Below are positions 41,372 to 49,717 of a DNA stretch of 64,000 bases, in pieces. The notes below the pieces were generated by a model. The model was not told the origin of the DNA. It searched no databases and saw only the letters and a list, made by a program, of their open reading frames with translations. This DNA is from Hydrocarboniphaga daqingensis (GTDB lineage Bacteria > Pseudomonadota > Gammaproteobacteria > Nevskiales > Nevskiaceae). Numbering within the stretch: position 1 is the first letter of the stretch; the number at the start of each line of letters is the position of its first letter. Location: the NCBI RefSeq assembly GCF_900129825.1, contig NZ_FQWZ01000001.1, forward strand, positions 124,001 to 188,000, read 5' to 3'. The translations under genes and the position numbers were made by a program.

Positions 41372-41758
41372 CTAGTGCTTGCCCTTGTTGCCCTTGCCGT
41401 TGCCCTGACCGTTGCCTTTTCCAGGGCCGTCGCTGCGCCCGCCGTACTCGGCGACCACCTGGCGGTGTTCGGTATAGGGCCGGTCGGTGTCGAGCTCGAT
41501 CGAAACACCGCCGCTGACGAAGGGCTGGTAGATCGCCGGCAGGCTGGCGCCGACGCGCCAGTTACCGCCGTCGAGCCAGAACCAGCTGCGCGCCTCGGGC
41601 TCGTAGTAGATCTCGCGCTGCGGGTAGTACACGTAGCGGTGCTTGGCGCGATAGCCGTGGGCTGGCGCCCAGGGCGGCGGGTCGGCCAGCACCGGCAACG
41701 GCGCGGCCGACAAGCCAGCCGTCAAGACGAGCAACGTGGCGCCGATTTTGATGTTCAT
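41372..41758 (-). CDS. Small exported protein with Gly/Lys/Asn-rich tail, hypothetical
   Basis: A 128-residue protein of unknown function. A signal peptide (about 1-25, ending LPVLADPPP) indicates export. The middle is Tyr/Trp-rich (HRYVYYPQREIYYEPEARSW, then WFWLDGGNW), a pattern I have seen in small periplasmic proteins of unknown role. The last ~20 residues alternate Gly with Lys/Asn. It faces away from metG and lies upstream of the marR operator, so it could share regulation. Confidence 0.75.
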   Translation of the reverse strand: MNIKIGATLLVLTAGLSAAPLPVLADPPPWAPAHGYRAKHRYVYYPQREIYYEPEARSWFWLDGGNWRVGASLPAIYQPFVSGGVSIELDTDRPYTEHRQVVAEYGGRSDGPGKGNGQGNGKGNKGKH

Positions 41759-41886
41759 TGGCGGAGGCCTCTGCGAACCGGATGGATCGGCGCCACCGTA
41801 GAGCCACTATCTGAACGCGGTCTGACGTCCGACGCGGCCAGACGGCGTTGTAAACTCGCGGCCCTCTCGAATTACCCGGCGCCGCC

Positions 41887-43983
41887 ATGCCCCGCACCGC
41901 TCCGCGCAAGCTGCTCGTCACTCATGCCCTGCCCTACGCCAACGGCCCGCTGCATCTGGGCCATATGGTCGGCTACGTGCAGACCGACGTCTGGGTGCGC
42001 TTCCAGCGAATGGTGGGCAACGAGGTGCGCTTCGTCGCCGGCGAAGACGCGCACGGCACGCCGATCATGCTCGCTGCCGAAAAGGCCGGCGTCGCGCCCG
42101 AGGCGTTCGTCGCCGACATCAAGGCCCGCCACGAAGCAGACTTTCGCGACTTCGGCATCGAGCACGACCAGTACCACTCGACGCATACGCCGGAAAACCA
42201 GCGCTATTGCGAGTTGATCTGGCAGCGGCTGACCGAGCGCGGCGTGATCGCGGCGCGGACGATCCAGCAGCTGTACGACCCGGTCAAGGACATGTTCCTG
42301 CCAGACCGCTATATCAAGGGCGAGTGCCCGCGCTGCGGCACGGCCGACCAGTACGGCGACAACTGCGAAAACTGCGGCGCCGCGTATTCGCCGACCGACT
42401 TGAAGAACCCGCGCTCGGTGGTGTCCGGCGCCACGCCGGTGATGCGCGATTCCGAGCATTACTTCTTCGAGCTGGGCAAATTCCAGGGCTTTCTCGAAGG
42501 CTGGCTCAGCGACGAGGTGGCGCAGCCGTCGGTCGTGGCCAAGCTCAAGGAATGGTTCGCTGCCGGCTTGAAGGACTGGGACGTGTCGCGCGACGCGCCG
42601 TACTTCGGCTTCCCGATTCCCGGCACCACCGGCAAGTTCTTCTATGTGTGGTTGGACGCGCCGATCGGCTACATGGCCAGCTTCGAGGCGCTGTGCGCAC
42701 GTGAAGGGCTGCGCTTCGGCGACTGGTGGGACGCGGACTCGACGACCGAACTGCATCACTTCATCGGCAAGGACATCGTCAACTTCCACGGCCTGTTCTG
42801 GCCGGCGATGCTGCAGGGCGCCGGCTTCCGGACGCCGACGCAGCTGCACGTCAACGGCTACCTGACCGTCAACGGCGCCAAGATGAGCAAGAGCCGCGGC
42901 ACGTTCATCAAGGCGCGCAGCTACCTGCAGCATCTGGACGCCGAATACCTGCGCTATTACTTCGCCGCCAAGCTCGGCAGCGGTGTCGACGACCTCGACC
43001 TGGACCTCGCCGACTTCAAGGCGCGCATCGACAGCGACATCGTCGGCAAGTACGTCAATATCGCCAGCCGCTGCGCCGGTTTCATCCACAACAAGTTCGG
43101 CGGCAAGCTCGCCGACGACCTGCACGACGAAACGCTGTTCCGCGACTTCGCCGACGAGTCCGACAACCTGCAAGCGCTGTACGAAGCCGGCGATTACGCC
43201 GCTGCGATCCGCGAAATCATGCTGATGGCGGACGACGCCAACGGCGACATCCAGAAGCTCGCACCGTGGACGATGGCGAAAGACCCGGCGCGCGCCAACG
43301 AACTGCACCAGGTCTGCACCAGCTTTCTGAACGCGTTCCGCCAGCTGACGATCTACTTGAAGCCGGTGCTGCCGAAGCTCGCGGCGAAGGCCGAGACGTT
43401 TTTGAACATCGCGCCGCTGGTCTGGGCCGACGCACAAAAGCCGCTGCTGGATCACACGATCAACGTCTACGAGCCGCTGGCGCAGCGCATCGAGCCCAAG
43501 GCGATCGAGGCGATGCTGGCCGAAGAAGCCCCTGCCGCTACCCCTTCCTCTGCAGAAACGGCGGGTGCGAAGGGCCGGGTCAAGGACGCGCAGGCGCAAG
43601 CCAAGCCCACGTCTTCAACGCCGTCACCGCTGCCCCCTGTCGCTCAAGGAGACGGGAAAATCAGCATCGACGACTTCAGCAAGGTGGAGCTGCGCGTTGC
43701 ACGGATCGAATCGGCCGATCACGTCGACGGGGCCGACAAGCTGCTGCGCCTGGTGCTGGACTTGGGCGATCTCGGCAAGCGCCAGGTGTTCGCTGGCATC
43801 AAGTCGGCCTATGCACCCGAGAAACTGGTCGGCCGCCTGACCGTGTGCGTGGCCAACCTGGCGCCGCGCAAGATGAAGTTCGGCCTGTCGGAAGGCATGG
43901 TGCTGGCAGCGAGCACCGAAGGCGGCGCGCCGTTCCTGCTGATGCCCGACGACGGCGCGCAGCCCGGCATGCGGATCAAGTAG
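41887..43983 (+). CDS. metG: Methionyl-tRNA synthetase
   Basis: Charges tRNA-Met. It has 698 residues, the long homodimeric form. HLGH (HIGH motif) is at 23-26 and KMSKS at 332-336. The knuckle has Zn ligands CPRCG and CENCG. An Ala/Pro/Ser-rich linker (about 545-590) precedes the C-terminal tRNA-binding domain (592-698, [13 protein letters not shown]...). Followed 13 bases later by the rnfB-like gene. Confidence 0.98.
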   Translation: MPRTAPRKLLVTHALPYANGPLHLGHMVGYVQTDVWVRFQRMVGNEVRFVAGEDAHGTPIMLAAEKAGVAPEAFVADIKARHEADFRDFGIEHDQYHSTHTPENQRYCELIWQRLTERGVIAARTIQQLYDPVKDMFLPDRYIKGECPRCGTADQYGDNCENCGAAYSPTDLKNPRSVVSGATPVMRDSEHYFFELGKFQGFLEGWLSDEVAQPSVVAKLKEWFAAGLKDWDVSRDAPYFGFPIPGTTGKFFYVWLDAPIGYMASFEALCAREGLRFGDWWDADSTTELHHFIGKDIVNFHGLFWPAMLQGAGFRTPTQLHVNGYLTVNGAKMSKSRGTFIKARSYLQHLDAEYLRYYFAAKLGSGVDDLDLDLADFKARIDSDIVGKYVNIASRCAGFIHNKFGGKLADDLHDETLFRDFADESDNLQALYEAGDYAAAIREIMLMADDANGDIQKLAPWTMAKDPARANELHQVCTSFLNAFRQLTIYLKPVLPKLAAKAETFLNIAPLVWADAQKPLLDHTINVYEPLAQRIEPKAIEAMLAEEAPAATPSSAETAGAKGRVKDAQAQAKPTSSTPSPLPPVAQGDGKISIDDFSKVELRVARIESADHVDGADKLLRLVLDLGDLGKRQVFAGIKSAYAPEKLVGRLTVCVANLAPRKMKFGLSEGMVLAASTEGGAPFLLMPDDGAQPGMRIK

Positions 43984-43996
43984 CAGCGCCACGTCG

Positions 43997-44629
43997 ATGA
44001 ACTCGGCGACGCCCGACCCGGCGCTGGTGGCAGCGATCGACGCGCTGCTGCCGCAGACGCAGTGCACACGCTGCGGCTACCCGGCCTGCCGGCCCTATGC
44101 CGAAGCGATCGCCAACGGCGAGGCGGCGCTGAACCGCTGCCCACCCGGCGGCGCGGAAACCATCGCACGGCTGGCCGCGCTGCTCGACCGGCCAGCATTA
44201 CCGCTGGACGCCGACTGCGGCGACGAGCTGCCGGTGGCAACCGTCGCGCGCATCGTCGAAGCCGATTGCATCGGCTGCACCAAGTGCATCCAGGCCTGCC
44301 CGGTCGACGCGATCGTCGGTGCTGCCAACCTGATGCACGTGGTCATCACCGAAGACTGCACCGGCTGCGAGCTGTGCCTGCCGCCCTGCCCGGTCGACTG
44401 CATCGTGATCGAGCCGGCGCCGGCCCTGCCGCTGCCGCGCGAGCAGGCGCCGCAGCACCGTCAGCGCTACCAGCAGCGCGAAGCGCGACTGCAGCGCTGG
44501 GATCGCGAAGAACAGCAGCGCCGCGCCGCGCTGCGCCGGCCGGGTGCCTCGTTCGACCCGGTCGCGGCCGCGCTGGTGCGCGCCGGCGGCCGCCGCAGCG
44601 ATGCGTCTGATCCGCAGCCGGCACCGTAA
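43997..44629 (+). CDS. RnfB-like soluble ferredoxin-type protein
   Basis: A 210-residue iron-sulfur protein. It has the Fes domain [14 protein letters not shown] with a later Cys (NRCPPG), then two [4Fe-4S] ferredoxin motifs [12 protein letters not shown] and [12 protein letters not shown]. This is the cluster layout of RnfB/RsxB, but the N-terminal membrane anchor is absent and the tail is Arg/Gln-rich. No rnfA, C, D, G or E is in the window. It sits between metG and nth, as in related genomes; a redox partner or SoxR-reducing role is possible. Confidence 0.88.
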   Translation: MNSATPDPALVAAIDALLPQTQCTRCGYPACRPYAEAIANGEAALNRCPPGGAETIARLAALLDRPALPLDADCGDELPVATVARIVEADCIGCTKCIQACPVDAIVGAANLMHVVITEDCTGCELCLPPCPVDCIVIEPAPALPLPREQAPQHRQRYQQREARLQRWDREEQQRRAALRRPGASFDPVAAALVRAGGRRSDASDPQPAP

Positions 44630-44665
44630 ATACCGTTCGCTGCAACGCCGTCTCCGACCCAGCCG

Positions 44666-45316
44666 ATGAATCCGACCAAGCGCCACGAGATCTACACCCG
44701 CCTGCGGGCGGCCAATCCCGAGCCGACGACCGAGCTGCACTACACCAGCCCGTTCGAGCTGCTGGTGGCCGTCGTGCTGTCAGCGCAGTCGACCGATGTC
44801 GGCGTCAACAAGGCCACGGCCCGGCTGTTTCCGGTCGCCAACACGCCGCAGAAGATCGTCGACCTCGGGCTCGAGGGCGTGCGCGAGCACATCAAGACCA
44901 TCGGCTTGTTCAACGGCAAGGCGAAGAACGTGATCGCGCTGTCCGAGATCCTGCTGCGTGACCACGGCGGCGAAGTGCCGCGCGACCGCGACGCGCTGGA
45001 GGCGCTGCCGGGTGTGGGCCGCAAGACCGCGAACGTGGTACTGAATACCGCGTTTGGCGAGCACACGATCGCGGTCGACACGCATATTTTCCGCGTCGCC
45101 AACCGCACCGGACTCGCCAAGGGCAAAACGGTGCGGCAAGTCGAGGACCGGCTGATCAAGTTCACGGCCGCCGAATTTGCCCGCGACGCGCACCACTGGC
45201 TGATCTTGCACGGCCGCTACATCTGCAAGGCGCGCAAGCCGGATTGCCCGCGCTGTTCGATCATCGATTTGTGCGAGTTCAAGCGCAAAACGCTGCCGGC
45301 AGCGCCGCTGGACTGA
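44666..45316 (+). CDS. nth: Endonuclease III
   Basis: A bifunctional DNA glycosylase/AP lyase for oxidised pyrimidines. It has 216 residues. The helix-hairpin-helix LPGVGRKTANVVLN holds the catalytic Lys, and AVDTHIFRV the catalytic Asp. The C-terminal [4Fe-4S] loop has C-x6-C-x2-C-x5-C (CKARKPDCPRCSIIDLC). Co-directional with the RnfB-like gene. Confidence 0.98.
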   Translation: MNPTKRHEIYTRLRAANPEPTTELHYTSPFELLVAVVLSAQSTDVGVNKATARLFPVANTPQKIVDLGLEGVREHIKTIGLFNGKAKNVIALSEILLRDHGGEVPRDRDALEALPGVGRKTANVVLNTAFGEHTIAVDTHIFRVANRTGLAKGKTVRQVEDRLIKFTAAEFARDAHHWLILHGRYICKARKPDCPRCSIIDLCEFKRKTLPAAPLD

Positions 45317-45376
45317 ATCACCCCGAGCCGCCCGCCCCGACGGCCGGATACGAATCGCTACAACCTTGGAGTCACG

Positions 45377-46519
45377 ATGGACCACCGCAACGAAGAACTC
45401 GATCTGTTCCGCGACAACGTCATCCGCTTTCTGACCGAAGAAGTCGAGCCGCACTACGCGCAGTGGGAACGCGACGGCATTTTCCCGAAAGAGCTGTACC
45501 TGAAGATGGGTGAGTCCGGGCTGCTGTGCGTCGACCTGCCCGAGGAATACGGCGGTGCCGGCGCGCCGTTCGAGTTTTCGATGGTCGTGCTCGAAGAAAC
45601 CGCGCGTCTCGGCTACCTGGCGCTGGCCTCGAACCTGTCGGTGCATAGCGACATCGTCGCGCCGTACATCCACCACTTGGGCACCGAGCAGCAGAAGCGC
45701 CAGTTTCTGCCGAAGATGGCCAGCGGCCACTGCATCGGCGCGATCGGCATGACCGAGCCCGGCGCCGGCTCGGACCTGCAGGGCATCAAGACGACGGCCC
45801 TGCCCGACGGCGACGACTACCTCATCAACGGCAGCAAGACCTTCATCACCAACGGTCAGCACGCCGGTGTCGTGGTGCTGGCGACGAAGACCGACCCGAA
45901 GGCCGGCGGCAAGGGCACGACGCTGTTCACGATCGACACCTCGCTGCCCGGCTTTAAGCGCGGCCGCAACCTGGAAAAGATCGGCCTGCATTCGGCCGAC
46001 ACCAGCGAACTGTTCTTCGACAACCTGCGCGTGCCGGCCTCGGCTGTGCTGGGCAAGGTCGGCGGCGGCTTCGGCCACTTGATCGACGAGCTGCCGCGCG
46101 AGCGCCTGGCGCTGGCGGTGACTGCGGTCTGGCACGCGATCGGCGCGCTGGAAAAGACCATCGAATACGTGACCCAGCGCAAGGCGTTCGGCGCGCCGGT
46201 GGCCAGCTTCCAGAACACGCGCTTCGAACTGGCCAAGATGAAGACCGACATCGAAGTGCATCGCGCCTTTGTCGAGAAGTGCAACACGCTGTACGCCGCC
46301 GGCAAGCTCGACGTGCCGACCGCGGCGATGGTGAAGCTCGCGACGACCGAACTCGAAGGCCGCGTCACCGACGGCTGCCTGCAGTTGTTCGGCGGCTACG
46401 GCTACATGGCGGAATACCCGATCAGCCGCTACTGGGCCGATGCGCGCATCCAGCGCATCTACGGCGGCACCAGCGAAATCATGAAGGAAGTCGTCGCCCG
46501 CTCGCTGGTCGGACGCTAG
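45377..46519 (+). CDS. Acyl-CoA dehydrogenase, long-chain (LCAD) type, copy 1
   Basis: A 380-residue FAD flavoenzyme introducing a trans-2 double bond in fatty acyl-CoA. FAD-contact MTEPGAGSDLQGIKT and the C-terminal IYGGTSEIMKE are present. The catalytic Glu of medium-chain enzymes is replaced by Gly there; instead ELPRERL carries Glu at the LCAD/isovaleryl-type position, and the whole C-terminal half resembles mammalian LCAD. ATG 45377 has GGAG with 5-base spacing. A close paralogue lies 390 bases downstream. Confidence 0.95.
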   Translation: MDHRNEELDLFRDNVIRFLTEEVEPHYAQWERDGIFPKELYLKMGESGLLCVDLPEEYGGAGAPFEFSMVVLEETARLGYLALASNLSVHSDIVAPYIHHLGTEQQKRQFLPKMASGHCIGAIGMTEPGAGSDLQGIKTTALPDGDDYLINGSKTFITNGQHAGVVVLATKTDPKAGGKGTTLFTIDTSLPGFKRGRNLEKIGLHSADTSELFFDNLRVPASAVLGKVGGGFGHLIDELPRERLALAVTAVWHAIGALEKTIEYVTQRKAFGAPVASFQNTRFELAKMKTDIEVHRAFVEKCNTLYAAGKLDVPTAAMVKLATTELEGRVTDGCLQLFGGYGYMAEYPISRYWADARIQRIYGGTSEIMKEVVARSLVGR

Positions 46520-46544
46520 CCCGACGGCCGGCAACCGGCATCGT

Positions 46545-46578
46545 GTCTGCGGCCGCCAGGACCGTGGCGGCCGCAGAC
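46545..46578. terminator. Stem-loop between acyl-CoA dehydrogenase copy 1 and the convergent small gene
   Basis: GTCTGCGGCCGCCA (46545-46558) pairs perfectly with TGGCGGCCGCAGAC (46565-46578) around a 6-base loop. It lies in the 78-base gap between two convergent stop codons, and no T-run follows on either strand. Probably a bidirectional 3'-end structure. Confidence 0.65.
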
Positions 46579-46597
46579 TGATGACATCGTCCTGCCG

Positions 46598-46759
46598 CTA
46601 GCGGGACGGCTTGCGCTGGGGCGATTCCGCCGGGCGCGCAGTGACTTGCCGGGGCGCCAGATCGCGCGAGGCGATGAAGAAGGCTTCGGCCTCGTCGCGA
46701 TTTTTGAACGAATAGTTCGAAAACCGGGTTCTGACTTCGGTACCGCTGAGCGTCTTCAT
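46598..46759 (-). CDS. Small protein of 53 residues, hypothetical
   Basis: Begins MKTLSGTEVRTRFSNYSFKN and has a Lys/Arg/Pro-rich C-terminus. ATG 46759 is chosen because AAGGAG sits 7 bases upstream, an excellent ribosome site; in-frame codons continue to 46864 but look untranslated. The middle (YSFKNRDEAEAFFIASRDLA) suggests a short alpha/beta fold. It lies opposite and between two acyl-CoA dehydrogenase genes. No family recognised. Confidence 0.6.
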   Translation of the reverse strand: MKTLSGTEVRTRFSNYSFKNRDEAEAFFIASRDLAPRQVTARPAESPQRKPSR

Positions 46760-46909
46760 GACGGAACTCCTTGCATCGCCGCAGATCGGCACAGCATCGG
46801 AGGCCGCCAACCGGGGCAAGTTCAACGCCTCATCCGCTTGGCCGACGCCAGACCCTGACGGCAATTGGACAATCGGGTCTGACGACCCGCCACCTGAACG
46901 AGTGCATCA

Positions 46910-48064
46910 ATGGACGCTTCTTCCCCGATCGACGAATCCGACCTGGCCTCCTGGCGCGACACGGTGCGCCGCTTCCTGGCCGATGAAGTCGAGCCGCATT
47001 ACGCCCAATGGGAGCGCAACGGCATCATGCCGCGCGAGCTGTACCTGAAGGCCGGCGAAACCGGCTTGCTGTGTGTCGACCTGCCCGAGCAGTACGGCGG
47101 CGTCGGGGCCCCGTTCGAGTTTTCGTGCACGGTGGCCGAAGAAGCGTCGCGGCTGGGCTATGCCTCGCTGGTGACCAATTTCATGATGCATTCGGACATC
47201 GTCGCGCCGTACATCCTGCACTTGGGCACCGACGCGCAGAAGGCCAAATACCTGAACCGGATGGCGCGCGGCGAATGCTTTGGCGCGCTGGCGATGACCG
47301 AACCCGGCACCGGCTCCGACCTGCAGGCGATCAAGACCAATGCGGTCCCCGACGGCGACGGCTACCGGCTCAACGGCAGCAAGACCTTCATCACCAACGG
47401 CCAGCTGGCCGACGTGATCATCGTCGCCGCCAAGACCGACCCGAAGGCCGGCGGCAAGGGCATGACGCTGTTCCTGCTCGACGGCGACAAGCCGGGCTTC
47501 AAGCGCGGCCGTAATCTGGAAAAGATCGGCATGCACGCGGCCGATACCAGCGAGCTGTTCTTCGACAACGTCTACCTCGACGCCGACGCGGTACTGGGCA
47601 AGGTCGGCGGCGGCTTCGGCCACTTGATCGACGAGTTGCCGCGCGAGCGGCTGATGCTGGCCGTGGCCGCCGTCGCGCACGCCGAAGGTGCGCTGGAGCG
47701 GACCATCGAATACGTGACCCAGCGCAAGGCCTTCGGCGCGACCGTCGCCAGCTTCCAGAACACGCGCTTCGAGCTGGCCAAGATCAAGACCGACATCGAA
47801 GTGCACCGCGCGTTCTACGAGAAGTGCCGCGCGCAGTACGCGCAAGGCCAGCTCGACGTGCCGACGGCGGCGATGATCAAGCTGGCGACCAGCGAGATGG
47901 AATGCCGCACGATCGACGCCTGCCTGCAGTTGTTCGGCGGCTACGGTTACATGGCCGAGTATCCGATCAGCCGCTACTGGACCGATGCGCGCGTGCAGCG
48001 CATCTACGGCGGCACCAACGAGATCATGAAGGAAGTGATCGCGCGCTCGCTGGTCGGTCGCTGA
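46910..48064 (+). CDS. Acyl-CoA dehydrogenase, long-chain (LCAD) type, copy 2
   Basis: A 384-residue close paralogue of copy 1, co-linear over nearly its whole length. MTEPGTGSDLQAIKT (FAD contact), ELPRERL with the LCAD-type catalytic Glu, and IYGGTNEIMKE are all intact. The changes cluster in the N-terminal helical domain and around the substrate cavity, so a different chain-length range is plausible. A very strong terminator follows. Confidence 0.95.
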   Translation: MDASSPIDESDLASWRDTVRRFLADEVEPHYAQWERNGIMPRELYLKAGETGLLCVDLPEQYGGVGAPFEFSCTVAEEASRLGYASLVTNFMMHSDIVAPYILHLGTDAQKAKYLNRMARGECFGALAMTEPGTGSDLQAIKTNAVPDGDGYRLNGSKTFITNGQLADVIIVAAKTDPKAGGKGMTLFLLDGDKPGFKRGRNLEKIGMHAADTSELFFDNVYLDADAVLGKVGGGFGHLIDELPRERLMLAVAAVAHAEGALERTIEYVTQRKAFGATVASFQNTRFELAKIKTDIEVHRAFYEKCRAQYAQGQLDVPTAAMIKLATSEMECRTIDACLQLFGGYGYMAEYPISRYWTDARVQRIYGGTNEIMKEVIARSLVGR

Positions 48065-48071
48065 GTCGTCC

Positions 48072-48090
48072 GCGCCGGCCCGGCCGGCGC
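48072..48090. repeat. GC palindrome after acyl-CoA dehydrogenase copy 2
   Basis: GCGCCGGCC-C-GGCCGGCGC, a perfect 9-base inverted repeat around one base, 8 bases after the stop codon. A hairpin would need a larger loop. It precedes the main terminator at 48111. Confidence 0.5.
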
Positions 48091-48093
48091 CTC

Positions 48094-48591
48094 TCAATCG
48101 TCGCGGTGCTCATCGCCCGAGCCGGCTGCATCCGGCTCGGGCGATGTTTTATCCGGCGTCTGTGCCGACGGATCAGGCAGGGACTCATCGGCTGCTTGTG
48201 GCGGCACCGGCTTGCGTGCGTTGAGCATGTCGGACACCACCGGCGGGTTGCGGATCTCGGCCGGCAGCATCCATTCGTTCAGGTCATAGCCGGCGGCGCG
48301 CATCGATCGCGCGATCGCTTCGAGCTGGCGCGGGCTGCCGCGGGTGCTGGCCATGCTGCCGGGCCGCGACACCAGCGTCGTCAGACGTTCGACGAAGCGG
48401 CCGCGGTCGCTGATCGCATTGCCGCTGGCCATCCGCGCCGACGCCCATTTCTGGTTCTGCACGAAGTCGGCCGTCGGCACGATCAGCGCACCGCTGCCGT
48501 CGAAGATCAGGCAGACGACGTCGAGGTGGCGCACGACGCGCGCGCGCTGCGTGGCCGACTCGAACAAGCTGCGCGAACGTTGCACCGCCAT
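48094..48591 (-). CDS. Hypothetical protein with acidic C-terminal tail
   Basis: A 165-residue protein I do not recognise. The first ~115 residues look globular (HLDVVCLIFDGSGALIVP, ARMASGNAISDRGRFVERL); the last ~40 are Pro/Asp/Glu-rich and probably disordered. It begins 6 bases after the stop of the epimerase gene, so the two are co-transcribed. Its last ~20 codons are the same DNA as the terminator of acyl-CoA dehydrogenase copy 2. Confidence 0.7.
   Translation of the reverse strand: MAVQRSRSLFESATQRARVVRHLDVVCLIFDGSGALIVPTADFVQNQKWASARMASGNAISDRGRFVERLTTLVSRPGSMASTRGSPRQLEAIARSMRAAGYDLNEWMLPAEIRNPPVVSDMLNARKPVPPQAADESLPDPSAQTPDKTSPEPDAAGSGDEHRDD
48111..48152 (+). terminator. Intrinsic terminator of acyl-CoA dehydrogenase copy 2
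   Basis: CATCGCCCGAGCCGG (48111-48125), loop CTGCAT, CCGGCTCGGGCGATG (48132-48146): a perfect 15-bp stem followed by TTTTAT. The T-run works only for rightward transcription. It lies within the coding sequence of the convergent hypothetical gene. Confidence 0.9.
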
Positions 48592-48597
48592 CGCCGC

Positions 48598-49605
48598 TTA
48601 TCCGTAGTAGCGGCGATACCAGGCGACGAAGCGGCTCAGACCGTCCTCGATCGACGTCGACGGACGAAAGCCGACGTCGCGTTGCAGCGCTTCGGTGTCG
48701 GCGTAGGTGGCGACGATGTCGCCGGCCTGCATCGGCAGCATGCGCAACTGCGCACGCACGCCGAGCAGGCGTTCGAGCGTGGCGATGAAGTCCATCAGCT
48801 CGACCGGCTGATGATTGCCGATGTTGTAGACGCGATACGGCGCACGGCTGCTGGCCGGATCGGGTGTCAGCGGGTCCCACGAGGGGTCGCCCTGCGCCGG
48901 GCGGTCGATCAGCCGCACGACGGCTTCGACGACGTCGTCGACATAGGTGAAGTCACGCTGCATGCGGCCGTGGTTGTAGACGTCGATCGGCTCGCCAGCA
49001 AGCATCGCGCGCGTGAACTTGAAATACGCCATGTCGGGCCGACCCCAGGGCCCGTACACGGTGAAGAAGCGCAGTCCATTGCACGGCAGGCCGTACAGAT
49101 GCGCATAGGTATGCGCCAGCAGCTCGTTGGACTTCTTGGTCGCCGCGTACAAGGACACCGGGTGGTCGACGTTGTCGGCGACCGACCACGGCATGCGGCC
49201 ATTGGCGCCATAGACCGACGATGACGAGGCGTACAGCAGCGGCGGCAGGCCGTGCTGTCGGCAGGCTTCAAGCAGGTTGACGAAGCCGACGAGGTTGCCC
49301 TGCACGTAGGCTTGCGGATTGGTGATCGAATAGCGCACGCCAGCCTGCGCGGCGAGGTTGATCACGCCGTCGAACGGGGTCGCGGCAAACAGCGCATTCA
49401 GCGCGGCCGCATCGGCGAGGTCGAGCTGCTCGAACGAAAAACGCGGATCCGATCCCAAGGCGCTGACGCGATCGCGCTTGAGCTGCACGCTGTAGTAGTC
49501 GTTCAGGTTGTCGATGCCAATGACGCGGTCGCCGCGCTGCAGCAGCCGCTGGCACAGGTGATAGCCGATGAAGCCGGCCGCGCCGGTGACGAGCAGAGTT
49601 TTCAT
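48598..49605 (-). CDS. UDP-glucuronate 4-epimerase family (NAD-dependent epimerase/dehydratase)
   Basis: A 335-residue extended SDR enzyme making UDP-galacturonate for surface polysaccharides. NAD motif VTGAAGFIG is at the N-terminus, catalytic Ser in ASSSSVYG and YxxxK in YAATKKSNE; RFFTVYGPWGRPDMA is typical of the GAE/CapI type. ATG 49605 fits the family length; an ATG 9 bases earlier is in frame. No other polysaccharide genes lie in the window. Confidence 0.92.
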   Translation of the reverse strand: MKTLLVTGAAGFIGYHLCQRLLQRGDRVIGIDNLNDYYSVQLKRDRVSALGSDPRFSFEQLDLADAAALNALFAATPFDGVINLAAQAGVRYSITNPQAYVQGNLVGFVNLLEACRQHGLPPLLYASSSSVYGANGRMPWSVADNVDHPVSLYAATKKSNELLAHTYAHLYGLPCNGLRFFTVYGPWGRPDMAYFKFTRAMLAGEPIDVYNHGRMQRDFTYVDDVVEAVVRLIDRPAQGDPSWDPLTPDPASSRAPYRVYNIGNHQPVELMDFIATLERLLGVRAQLRMLPMQAGDIVATYADTEALQRDVGFRPSTSIEDGLSRFVAWYRRYYG

Positions 49606-49717
49606 GCGCGGCATCAAGCCACAGTGCGTCGGCGCGTACAATGCCCGACACCCATTTATTCCGGCCTGACGCCGTAGCGCCGCGCTCGGCGCGCCAGCGG
49701 CCTCGCCCCCTGCGTCC

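Noticed and set aside
41872-43599. 575-codon open frame on the minus strand
   Set aside because: Antisense to metG.
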